The notes below the pieces were generated by a model. The model worked only from the letters and a program-made list of their open reading frames with translations. It had not been told where the DNA came from and searched no databases. Shown in pieces: positions 9,465 to 20,105 of a stretch of DNA of 32,910 nucleotides. Source of the DNA: Hyphochytrium catenoides (taxonomy: Eukaryota > Sar > Hyphochytriomycetes > Hyphochytriales > Hyphochytriaceae); the NCBI GenBank assembly GCA_900088475.1, contig FLMG01002041.1:1-32910 (forward strand), given 5' to 3'. The stretch's first letter is position 1, and each line of letters begins with the position of its first letter. The position numbers and the translations under genes were made by a program.

Positions 9465-11630
9465 GACCTCGGAAGCTTATTATTTCTAGAAAAAGTGAGG
9501 GAGTCAGCTGTACAATAACCTTCTTTCACACAGCACAATAAAGTATAGGATTTGCTAGTGAACTCGGAGAACCTCAATGGTGCTCTGGTAGTTGTCCCTT
9601 TGTCATGGAGCTCTTCTAAACTGTTATGCGGCCCCCGCTCTCCTCTCTCTATGCCTATGCGCCGGAGAAGAGCGCCAGTATTGATTCTCCTTAGTCCCAA
9701 GAAGTTGCCTCTGCTTCCATAGGCTGACTGACACCTTGGACTTGATTTACCATGAATAAAGAATGACGATCGCATTGATACACCGCTTCCTAGATGATAC
9801 CTTCAAACAATAATGTCCAGCCTTCCTCAGCACTTCTACCTAGGTACGGATAGAAGGTTCCTAGTAGCCTCCAACAATGCCTTTCCCTCCCCACAATGTA
9901 AGCGAGAGACCGCTTGAGTAGAAGAGGCCGGCGAACATAGCGATCAGCGACATCGTTGCACCCTATTACGCATGATAAGGAAGCTATGGGCCGTTAACGC
10001 TATGCCAATACCATCGTTTACTTGCTTGCAACTCAAAAAAAAGAGGTGGTGGCGGTTAGTCGTGCCTGTAGGTTTGAAGAAAGGCCGCCAACCTAGTCGG
10101 ATGTAGACCTGCTACTAGACTGTGAAGCTAAGACAGCACTCCAGCTGGACCCACTTCCAACAGGCAGCCCGTGTCATCTACTGTTATGGCTGTTGGTTCT
10201 ATATGCAGGCATGATCCTAAGCAAGAACTCTCATGTTATTCTGAGCCGGAAACACCTGGATCCTCTACTTCTCAGTAGGTCCCATCCTTCAGCGTCACCA
10301 AACACAGCGTTACCTCGCGCAGCCGGACTTGCCAGAACTTGATGACCTGCTGTGTGACTCACAATGTGATACCGGGCAAAACTTCTCTTTCAAGCGCAGT
10401 GCTATAAAGCGCTGTGTAGATTACCCATATAGGAACCAAAGCACCATCAAGCAGTGCTTGGTACTTTCCAGCTGGGATCGAACGGTAGAGCTCCCGATAA
10501 GTTTATGAGGAAGCTGTAGCTGTTCCATCCAGCTCCAGTACGACGAGAGCGAGAGGTTTGGTGTTTGGCCGACCAAGGAGAGGGGAGAACTAACTGAGAG
10601 ACAGGAAGGGCTGATGAACAAACATATCAAAGAAAGCGTGAGTTTACAGATAACAGGAATAGATTCTTCCCCTGCCCACAGCTCCAGGGATAGCTTCTGC
10701 CTCGGCCTGCTGGCCCAAAGCTTTGCTTTTAAAAGCCTACAAGCTGCAGCACGTTACGGTGGTGACAATAGGAGCATCCATTTCTATCATTGGACGCTAT
10801 CACCATGTCTCAAGGCTTCTTATTATAATGGTCTCAACTGAATATTCAAATCATGCTGCCCTGTTGAGTGCTTGCTGCTGCGTGTCCATCTTCCTTCTTC
10901 GCATCTTCGGCCACCTGCTGCTGCTGCATCTTCATCAACTGCGCTCATCAATCATCACATCAAGCCTCTTCACTGTGTCATCGATCTCCAAAATTCCCTC
11001 TATTAATTTAGCATAGAAGCCCTTTTGGCTATGTGCGGTTTGTCATCAGCCTTTAAACTCTTTCATAGGGTCGAATCTTCGGAATTTTATACGGAGTAGA
11101 TGGGAAATACTTTTGGCGGTGCCCCCTAGATGGCCTAGGGCTCGTCAACTCCCCCCCTACCACCACTCAGAGTCAGCTTGTCCCAGAAGTGAGTGAGTAA
11201 CCCCGGCGCTACAGCCAGGGGTGCCTTCCCAGGCCCACCCCATGTCCCTGAGTTATTGTTATTGTGCAGAGGTCCAGTTTCGCTTCCTTTTTTGCCACAC
11301 TGCTATTTTAGAAAGGCTAAACAGCTCAAGTGCCTCTCATCAATGACATAGAAAGCTTCAGAATGCAATAACGCGAGGTCGCTTTTGGTTCCTCTGGGTG
11401 GCTTGTTCAGAGTATAGAAGCACTGAGCCTACAAGACTAGTCCGCATCGCTGACAAGCCAACCTGCGTTGACTTGAGTTAGTCCAGAATTGGTCTGCTAT
11501 AGGGTCCCAGGACATCGTAGCGGGCGGCTGTCCGAGTTGCCGTTTGTTCCAGGTGCTTGCCAAGACTTCCCGCCTGTGACGCTGGGCCTCTCTCATATCG
11601 CCTCCCAGGTTGTATGCCATATTGGAGATT
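9465..11630. other. Unresolved stretch with scattered exon-like segments
   Basis: No complete gene can be assembled. The best pieces are all on the minus strand. At 9861-9962 an exon-like end reads GATMSLIAMFAGLFYSSGLS and ends KGIVGGY-stop, resembling the last exon of a small membrane protein. Around 10390-10510 a frame reads ELYRSIPAGKYQALLDGALV. Around 10900-11010 a frame reads EIDDTVKRLDVMIDE, with MKMQQQQVAEDAKKEDGHA in the next frame. At 11429-11620 a frame starts MAYNLGGDMREAQRHRREVL. These suggest one or more intron-rich minus-strand genes that I cannot connect. Confidence 0.35.
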
Positions 11631-12174
11631 ATGTCGAGCAAGAAATATCAAGGTACGACTGAAAAGCCTGTAGGCATAACGCTTGCGCACGATTCCTTCG
11701 GCAGCCTATCATTTACATTCGTGCCTCCACCACTTTTCGATAGACTCAGATGACCGAAAATGTGCGGGCGACGTTGATCAAGTGAAACTGGGCCTGGGCA
11801 TTTCGGCATACTTTGACCCAGACTGCCCATCAGTTAAAGATTGCAGAAATGGATCACCTGGAGTTGGAGGATGCAGATGGTGTAAGACACCAAATAACAC
11901 GAACTCTGCCAGCTATCCTGATTGCCCGCTGGAGCCGGTCGTAGACGAGCTCTTGGGCCAGCTTGTAGCGACAGGCTTCTTCTTGGTTCTCTTCAGCTTC
12001 TTCAGCTTGCTCTGGGTGTGCCGGAAGAAGGAGAGCGCGAAACCTCTCAAGAAGGCCACCCGAATGCTCAACCGGAGAATCCCCAACCCTATAGACGCTG
12101 GACACGAAATCAAGCTACCGCCTGGGCCGATATATCCCGAGCTTGCTCAGATTGTTGACGACAAGGATGAATAG
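11631..12174 (+). CDS. Six-cysteine single-pass membrane protein, paralogue A
   Basis: I propose two exons (11631-11652 and 11744-12174), giving 150 aa. An N-terminal domain of about 65 residues has six cysteines spaced C-x20-C-x5-C-x9-C-x2-C-x13-C-P, including GCRWCKT. A hydrophobic segment follows (LVATGFFLVLFSFFSLLWVC), then KK, a basic stretch and a tail with GHEIKLPPGPIYPEL. The paralogue at 14551-15092 keeps all six cysteines, the membrane span, the basic stretch and the tail motif, so exon 2 is real coding sequence. The short first exon is uncertain: it supplies no signal peptide, and a minus-strand open frame starts only 10 nt away, so the true 5' end may lie elsewhere. The cysteine domain is probably outside the cell or in the lumen, with the Pro-rich tail in the cytosol. 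I recognise no family. Shisa-type proteins share the layout only. Confidence 0.7.
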
Positions 12175-14550
12175 ACACGCTGGATGGCTTTTCGCTTCCC
12201 AATGTATTTTTAGACCGAATTCTGAGGCTTTTTGCGCTAAGGGCAACTGTCCTGAGGTCAGTGAAGCTTGATGGTGGTCGTGACCTAAGGAGAACCAGCA
12301 ATGCCGACCTGGCAAGGGGCAGGTGACAGTTATGATATAAAGGAGTCTGGCTCCTGTTTGATACGACACTTGGTTACTGGCTATTCCCCAGCCATCTAGG
12401 GCCCTTAATTAGTGAGACTCTGCTTTGCTCAAACCTGAATATATTATAGTTAGGCAATGTAGAAACCGCCTAGCATACTAACTTTAAAGCAAACTCTATC
12501 ACGCCTATGTGTGACTCACCTACTGTCCGTAAGGCCTCTGAGATGTGACCGGCTACAGCAAGTCTAATACGGTTATTGCACTTCAGTACATTGTGCTCAG
12601 GGACAATCGCCAGGACACCGCAAAGATGTCCCTATTCAGCAGCAAGACCGCCTGAGATGAAGAGTACTCTAACTCCCCTCAGCCTTGCGCAGACCCGCAC
12701 TCCGCTTATGCGATGCTCGTTCCTGTCTTTCAGTGTGCTGAGGAACGCAGGCAATGCGAACGACCGTAACGGCTTTCCTGGTATGGCCACCAGAGTGACC
12801 TCAGAGAGCGCCAAGATTGTATGCAGCCTCTTACTCTCAAATTCCAACAAAGTGCGCTCGAGGGGGACCAGCGAGCAATAGCAAGTGGCAAGCACTCGGC
12901 CCCAGCACAAAGCTATGCTTGGGTGCGTCCCGGTACGGCACATCTGCTTGAGCGAGGGGTTCACCAATCTATCATTCATCCTCTTTTATCGGTCTCATCA
13001 TAGTCATCATCACGGATGGTAGGTGACGCCACATCATTCACAAAGTTTGACATTTCGCCTAAGGTAACGACCCACACCGCTGAGCACTGATCAGACGCAA
13101 TTCGATACAGCTGTTCGTACACAATAGGGCCGCGATGGATACGTACGTCTGTAGTCACTACTTTTTACCGCCAACAGTCTGTATGATGCAGAAGCTTAGT
13201 GGAGCACAAGAGGTACGTGGAAGGGCAATAGGCTTGGGAGCCCATCCATCCAAATCTTACCTTTGAAGAGCTGCATCTATCGTCCTACCCCCTGATGGCT
13301 TTTATGACAAAGGCTCTCAATGAGGGTTCTTTGCCCCCTCCTTAACACTCTTCCATTTTCATGCCTTCCTGCCATTCAAGCTCGGGAGACGGCTTCCCTA
13401 CGCCGAAATGTGGCTGCCTCCATTAATTTCGCACTATCTAACCTTTTCCTAACCGACAGAAAGCATCTCACATGGCTCTGTGCTCTTTGTCGCCAATGGT
13501 GAGCTGACTATGGACTGCGCTAGTGTGCTTGTGGTCTGTAAATGGACACTGGCAAGCCATGTCTTTTGTGGGCACAGTAGCTCTTCTGCTCTCTAAACTG
13601 TTGTCAGTTTCCATCAGCCTCGTAGACATCTTCTCGCCCTTCCAGAGACCTCTGTCTCTGATACCCCAGCAATCGAGCTATAGACACGATGGTTCTTCTA
13701 GAGCCTTTCCCGATAGCGCTTCATCACGCTTTGGCACTCATCCTATAAGAACTGATTTTTGGGGCAAGCTCTACTGCTTGTCAGCAGAGCCAAGTTCCAA
13801 GTATCCCATTTATGACGCCTTTCCAAGCAGACCCAGCCAGAGCTAAAGTATCGGAAGGCGATAGAGCTTTCAGTGTTCCTATCCCAGTACACCTTCCTTA
13901 CTGACAACCGAAATATATAACAGAGCCTTCTCTTGAGATTGTCGCTTTTCATAGGCCTTATATGGTATCTGTAGCCGGTTTCCCTCTTTATTACAGTTAC
14001 GCTACGTACCCTAGTACTTTACAATAAATACAGACCCGTACCCAATCTCTTAGACACTCTGTCTAGCATGGAATGATCCTGAAAAGGGCCCATATGAGTT
14101 AGATTATTAGAGCTTTCACAAGGGCAAGCGGTACCTCTTGCTCACTCTGTCTCTTGTGGGAAACTTCTCCATTATGTACAATTGTACCCAGTGATGGGTG
14201 GGCCACTTGCTGTATAATTGGTGCTTGTACTCTCTGTCCTACCCGCCGCCCCGCCTCTTTGGCCGCTTGCCGCTGCGGCAGCCTTGGAACGCACAGCGCT
14301 GCAGACAGTCAATTCTGAAGCTTATTGGCTTTTGTGGATTGCCTGTGGTCCAAGATCCTGGCGAAGCGGATGGCGCTGTCCAAGTAGAGGATAATGTATG
14401 GTTGCTCAAGGTTACCACTAAGGAATTGAAGTATTCTGAAGCAATTCGAGGACATTTGAAAGTACCTGCTGGAGCGAGGAGCCAACTTCTCTTCCTTTAT
14501 TCTAAGAAAAGAAGAGATAGCTGCGGCTAATACCGTCGTCAGTAACCAAA
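12175..14550. other. Unresolved stretch between the two paralogues
   Basis: Several minus-strand frames look coding but cannot be chained with confidence. At 13376-13629 a possible two-exon piece starts MSTRLMETDNSLESRRATVP and continues KRLDSAKLMEAATFRRREA (intron about 100 nt, donor near 13541). At 12976-13158 a frame reads VYEQLYRIASDQCSAVWVVT, and at 12632-12979 another includes FESKRLHTILALSEVTLVAI; these may be exons of one beta-rich, perhaps WD40-like, protein. On the plus strand, 14310-14530 carries LIGFCGLPVVQDPGEADGAV. No identities are secure. Confidence 0.35.
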
Positions 14551-15092
14551 ATGAGGGACTTTGCGAGTAAGTGCTGCTATCAGGCTCTGGATTCTTTTCT
14601 GAGAACTCAAGCTCTTCTACATCTTATCTCCTGGCAGTTCCTAAGGATGGACTCTGTGCTGGTATGGTCAGCGCGGCTGATATTGCCCTAGGACCTGGGG
14701 TCTCGGGCTTTTTTGAAGAACGATGTGATGTCGAGGAGTGCTTCGACACGTTTTCAGAGGGAAACACTGGATGCAGATACTGCAAGACAGGAGATGCTCC
14801 TTCTTCTGTCAAATACGTTCCTTGCCCCACCGGCAGACCCAGTGAGCTGATTGCCCAACTGGCAACTACCATGCTTATTCTTGGGGCCATCATCGTTGTC
14901 GCTGCAAGCTGGTTTATGCAGAAAGGGAAGACTGGACGGATGAAGAAAGCGAGTCATTATCTTCGTAGAAGCTTGGAACCGAACCGCATGGATGGCGGAC
15001 ATGAAATCAGACTGCCGCCTGGCCCGATTTATCCCGCATTGGCCGCGTATACACAGCCAAGAGTTGAAGATGAGAGCCGAAAGTCAAAGTAG
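14551..15092 (+). CDS. Six-cysteine single-pass membrane protein, paralogue B
   Basis: Two exons (14551-14566 and 14638-15092) give 156 aa. The 71-nt intron has a strong GTAAGT donor and a pyrimidine-rich tract before CTGGCAG. The protein begins MRDFAIPKDGLCAGMV. Its six cysteines are spaced C-x22-C-x4-C-x10-C-x2-C-x13-C-P, with GCRYCKT in the same place as GCRWCKT of paralogue A. The membrane span is LATTMLILGAIIVVAASWFM, then a Lys/Arg-rich stretch and GHEIRLPPGPIYPALA. No signal peptide is visible, so the N-terminus may be translocated without cleavage or an upstream exon may be missing. The two copies, in the same orientation about 2.9 kb apart, are diverged tandem duplicates; conservation is concentrated in the cysteines and the tail motif. 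Confidence 0.72.
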
Positions 15093-15400
15093 CGCACCTC
15101 GGGGTGTGTCACTGTATTTATGCTCTGACTGGATGCAGTCCTCATGTTATTTATAAGGTACAGATACCCTAAGGAAATAGGGTCAGATGTCCGCCATCGC
15201 GGTATCTGTGAAAATATAGCTACAACTATAACGCGACGGAGACATTTAGAGGCCAGACTAAGACGATGAAAGCTTAGCGGGCAAGGGAAGTCATCTGAAC
15301 CTTCTTGTTCAGTAAGTCCAGCTTGTCTTCTGATAGAGTGTAGGCCCATCCACGACCTCAGTGTACGGTCCCTATGGAAAGCGATGTGAAAAAGCTATCC

Positions 15401-17476
15401 TTAGCCCATTGTCATCATTTCCAGCACCTCGATCTCCTCTGGATCCTTCCATGAGTGTCGATCGTCCTCCAGCTGCTCTGTCGGTTCGTCTTCCTCTTCC
15501 TCTACACTCGCGTGAGATTCATACCCCAAGTCCTGCGGTTGAACCTTAGTTTGAACAAAGGCGGCATTCTTAGTGAGCCACAGTGCGATCCCTGCTATTC
15601 ATCGAAACAAAGCTATAGGGAGGAACCATCTTTGACATAAGATATTGAGAAGAAGAAAAGTAAATGACTTGATATCCACCTCCTGAGCTTCCTCGGTCCC
15701 AGATTCCTCTGATGTCCTTCGGGTAGCTGCCACCTGAAGGAGCCGATGAACGTCCAACTGGAGGTTTTCCACCCCCCGCGAGAACTCTGTGCGGTGCGTT
15801 AGCGCAGTTCTTAGCCGTCACATCCTATCTGCGATACCTGCGAAGGAAATGTCGTCTGTAAATGTGTTTGACATGAGCTGTAGCAAACCAGTGGCGTCGT
15901 CTTCGTTCATCCCATCTCCTGCCTCTGATATCAAAGATAGGAATCGACCCTCATCTAGAATACCATCTCTTGAGACATAGTCGAACAGCTCTTTTAGCTC
16001 TAGCTCCTCATCATAATCTCCTGATGACTGCGAGGGAGCTCGTCGTTAGATAGTTGGACGAGACTAGTGCGTAGCAGGATTCTGATGGGGTACGAAGCTT
16101 GAGAGGGCAGCCAAAGGAATGAAAACAAAAGAGTAACGTGGCAAACAACACAGGGAACGGTGTCAGGAAGAGCCAAGTAACTGCAGGAGGGACGGACGCA
16201 GAGTTGTGGTCCAGTCGTACGCTGCGAGGTGTCTCGCTGGAGTACGACACGTAATCAAGGGCTTCTGAAGTCTGGCTTAAGCGGCGGCGGCGTTCCAGCT
16301 CCATAACAGCGTCAATGAAGTCATTTTCCGACACAAGCTCCGAGTCCTCATACACGATCGTCTGCCATTAAGGAGGCTGGTTACCATCCTTTCAACGTCG
16401 TCACTGTGAAGGCAAGTAGAGCACCTTTCTTAGCCGAACAAGATCTCTCTCCGACGCTGCAGGATTGTACTTGCAAAAGACATTTCCAACTTGGCTGTAC
16501 AGAGCGGGATGTCAGATACTGAATGAGAGAGCAACAGGAAAGGGGCATAAAAGGAATATCAACCTCCCCATTATTAAACCAGTGCCAAAGTTGTCTGCGT
16601 CTGAGAAGCAGCTCTTTAACCTCTGGATAGCGTCCTGAAAAGCGGTCCTGCTCTATTAGTCAGAGCATTTTATCTGTTCACGTCAAAGTATTCTTACCGA
16701 CTCGTCGCTGGTGTCCTCCTTAGCCGACGGGCAGCCAGCGGTGAAGAGCGAGATGTCTAAATCTAGACTTCGCACTGCCTCAACAAACTCTGAGAAGTTG
16801 ACTTCTCCGTCCCCGTCATAATCCATCATCTGAAGGCATGAGATGGTTTACATTTTTCCATTATGAGAGACACAACGAAGGCGTCATCCTACTTCCAGTA
16901 TCCTTAGAGCTTCAACCTCGGTAGTGTTGGGATCCTTGGCCCTTAGCCCCATCAGGAATAGATCAGGATCAATCAGCCCGCCGCGCGACACAGCCTCAAA
17001 AGCTTGCTTGATGTTGTGGATGGGCTCCGTCGCAGAAGGCTCCGTCAACTGCCATATCTGGGCTTAAGGTCAACTACCTGCTAAAGGACCTGATGGAGTC
17101 GGAGGAGGCTCTCACCTTCTCAATCGAGATGTCAAGTTCTAAGTCTAAAGCCGCTCGCAGGAGGGTCTGCAGGATACGTAAGGGTTACTCCGACAACGGA
17201 AAGCTTTCAGACACCTTACCTCCATCGGGATAAACCCTGCGCTTTCGCTGTCCAAGAGCTGTGTCGAGAAAGTCAGAACAGACTGATCGAGAGCTAAACT
17301 TTACGGGTGGGGCCGCGTACCGCAATGAGATCGTTGATTGCTTCTTCGCTGGCGCGAGTGTTTGACTGCTTAATCACGTTTCGCACCTCATCATGGCTGA
17401 GGACGGACTTCAGTGAGGTAGATGCTGACGACCGCAGACTTTGAGCGTCCCGGCCGGTACTGATATCATCATACAT
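15401..17476 (-). CDS. Eleven-exon multi-EF-hand protein
   Basis: Exons 17476-17321, 17258-17220, 17166-17116, 17048-16893, 16829-16698, 16634-16564, 16494-16425, 16361-16221, 16027-15838, 15786-15680 and 15568-15401 join in phase to 426 aa. Four EF-hand pairs can be seen. Only one loop is canonical, DYDGDGEVNFSE with Asp at 1, 3 and 5 and Glu at 12. Others are degenerate: DSESAGFIPMET, DADNFGTGLI, and the pair RDGILDEGRFLSL with FTDDISFAEFSRG. Several pairs end in a similar (S/D)LDLDIS-type phrase, which suggests internal duplication. The C-terminus is acidic (SVEEEEDEPTEQLEDDRHSW, then EVLEMMTMG). The start is provisional, since the frame is open upstream of ATG 17476. An alternative without splicing at 16220 would read into a hydrophobic stretch, but that breaks the EF-hand chain. 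A calcium sensor is likely; I do not recognise the family. Confidence 0.72.
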
Positions 17477-20105
17477 TCTGCTGCGGTAGGCCTGCCAGCA
17501 CACGGTTCAGCAGCAGCCAATTCACACTTCTTCCGTTACTGGAGCCTACCACGGAAGGCTAGTAGGCTTTGACGGCCCCTGGCGTTGTCGCAATGGAGCT
17601 ATCCTGGGTCTCAAATCTTGTCTGAGTTAAGAGTGTATCATGGACTGAGTGTGCCGCTGCGTGGGCAAAGCTGCTCAAACAGCAGGAATTCCAATGTGCC
17701 TTGCCAGCAAGGAATAACAAGACTAACAGTTCCGCTGAAGCGGCCGTCTCCGACTGTGCTGATGGGTTGGGCCGGTGCAGCTCTAGCTTCCTGTCGCGAT
17801 CTCTCGCCCTGCAGAGACTCCGACTCGACCAGGCGCGGTTCTTTTGTTCTGACCTTTGGCGGAAGAGCTAAGAACACTCTTGCTTGGCACTTGGCATGAT
17901 TGCAGTTTCTCTATATTGGCCGTTACCGGCTCTAAGACAGAAAGGTGGTCTGTTGAAGTTTCCTTTCTCGGGGAGACATTGTTCCCAATCTGAGACAGAG
18001 CAGAGCTCGCTGCACGCGAGCCAGGTGCCGTGCATCTAAAGTGCTGTTACCCATCCTGGATAGATGCTTCGCACTGCTTCGTTGCCGATTAGAACTGTCG
18101 GGCTAGCTTTCAGGCTAGCACTACCGTCGGATCAGTTCTGCTTCCCAGACTACTATGACCAGGTAGCTTGCCCTAGATCAAATGCTTTCATTTGTCATGT
18201 CCATATGGCGAGTAGGGTTGAATGGAGGCATAAGGTGTCAGGGCAGAAGGTGTCGGTAAAGCAGCTTCTTGTCATCTTGTTTTGCCTCCAGGTACTTGGC
18301 ACTATAATAGATGATGACAGTCTCAAGCTGAAGCTATTTCTTGGTGAGCAGTTCATAGATCTGGTGCCCGAGATGGTCCGCCCCAGATAAATCTCTGTAG
18401 TAATAGCGCGTCAAGCTTTGATAGGTAAAGTCTACTCTCTGTTCGTGGCGACCTTCTTTGTGCAGTACTTCGCCATGACTCTGTCGCTTTAGCTCGCGCT
18501 GCTTCAGGAGAGCATGAAGTCTCGACTAATCTTGCAGAAGGCTCCTCAAATGAAGCTCTACCAAGGCTCCAGGACGCCCATAATCGTAGGGATTCAAGTT
18601 GAGCCATCCTGCAGTGGTCGTGTGTTGTACAAGCAACTAAAGAGGTCATGACCGATGAGTCGCTGAAGGCGGAGATTCGCCTTCTCCCTTCCTGATGCTC
18701 TGATGGTGCTTTCCATATTTCTCTATAACAAGGCATCTGAAAGTGCAGAGATCATCGCTGGTTTACGAAGGGATGACTCCCGAGACTTTTCCACAACAAT
18801 TTGTTGCCTTTACGTCCTGTCTTCAAGGCGCTCCCTACACATGTAAGACCTTGATGAGATCTTGGAGCGAGGTATCTAAACCAACTACTCAGCCCCTTCT
18901 CCAGTTCTCAGGACCTATCACAAAGGCCCTTTGTATTGTGAGTCAGATGGAAGTTTTTGCTGGAAAGTCAAAGGACATAACGCCGGTCGTTGCGGTGACC
19001 TGAGTAAGGTGATCCCATTGAGGATGACCTGGTATGGCAACCTGTGAAGCTTACTTTCAGCACGCTTTTCATGATGGCTTGATCATAGTCTTGCGCCCTT
19101 ATTCCTTGAGTGAGAAAGAAAGCTTCAGGCGCAAGAAGGTCAGCGTAGGCACCCCGCGCCGGTGTTTGTCAAATGACATTGAGAGCTCTCTAGCTCCAGG
19201 ATGACGTCGTGCTCCAAAAAAGTACAGGTCAACTTGATGTGAGTGGCCAGACGTGTGAGATTGCAATAGTGAAGTCTCCGTACTATTTGCGGTTGGTGTC
19301 ATCAGTCCCTTTCGTGTGCCTGCTTGAACGACCTCAGATTGTGTTGGGTTCTCCTTGGGCTTAGAAGTGCAGGGAGAGCTTTCTCTGGCTAAGAGCTGTT
19401 TCTGAACTTGTAAAGTGTCTTGTGGTCTCGACGTGATACTCTGAGGGCCGCATTGTCGTGGATTGCTTCATCAGCTCAATCAGGGCTTCTGGTGGCCGCT
19501 AACTTTTCCGCTGCGTCGTTGAGTTGTGGTTTTGGTTAATTGGCGGCCGACTTTCCTAGGGCAACTTTAGAACGCTTTCCTTTACGAGGGGTCGTTTCCC
19601 CAGAAGGACTCTTGAACCCAAGCATCCTACGTAAGATGAGCTAAGATGAGCTTTAAGCTCAGACGGGCCTTTGTACGGGTATCACGCTTAAGGTTAGAGA
19701 AAGGAGAGAAGCTTCGAAGCTCTGAGGAGGTTTGTCCAGGCGATCCTGGTATTGAAGCTCTTCTTCGAGTGAACAGAAGAGCGCATACTATAACCGCCTC
19801 ACCCCACTCCCGCCTAGCAGCACAGAACTCTTCCAGCATAAGGAGGCCCCTGACACGCATGTTGGCAGTAGGCTCGCCGGCAAGGCCCCTCTGCTACCTT
19901 TCATCCAGACAGAAAGGAGCCTATGAAGTATCATGACGTCGGGATGTGTAGCCTTCAGTAAATGTAATGGATAGCTCACTACTACCTAGATGTCCTTATA
20001 TATTAGGTAGTCAGCGCCATATTTTTACTTAGCATGGCCATCCACTCTGACTAAGGAACCGTAATCCCTCCGATGGAACAAGGTCTTCTACTACCAGCGG
20101 TCATG
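17477..20105. other. Unresolved stretch with minus-strand exon-like segments
   Basis: Two minus-strand pieces look like real exons. At 19055-19165 the frame reads TPARGAYADLLAPEAFFLTQ, continues to IMKSVLK and ends at a GTAAGC donor. At 18334-18525 it reads SRLHALLKQRELKRQSHGEV and later LTRYYYRDLSGADHLGHQIY; the next frame, at about 18240-18330, reads VIIYYSAKYLEAKQDDKKLL. They may belong to one helical, cytoplasmic protein gene broken by short introns. In-frame stops between the pieces mean that a decayed gene cannot be ruled out. I find no family match and no start. Confidence 0.35.

Noticed and set aside
14310-14530. LGLPVVQDPGEAD-like stretch resembling the XPG/FEN1 internal motif (plus frame)
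   Set aside because: Only the short PGEAD region is reminiscent; the sequence after it does not follow the nuclease fold and no other nuclease exons were found.
16028-16220. Hydrophobic segment (TWLFLTPFPVLFATLLFCF) as a membrane span in the EF-hand protein
   Set aside because: Splicing 16220 to 16028 removes it, keeps phase and links to another EF-hand pair; reading through ends at a stop. I treat it as intron sequence, with some doubt.
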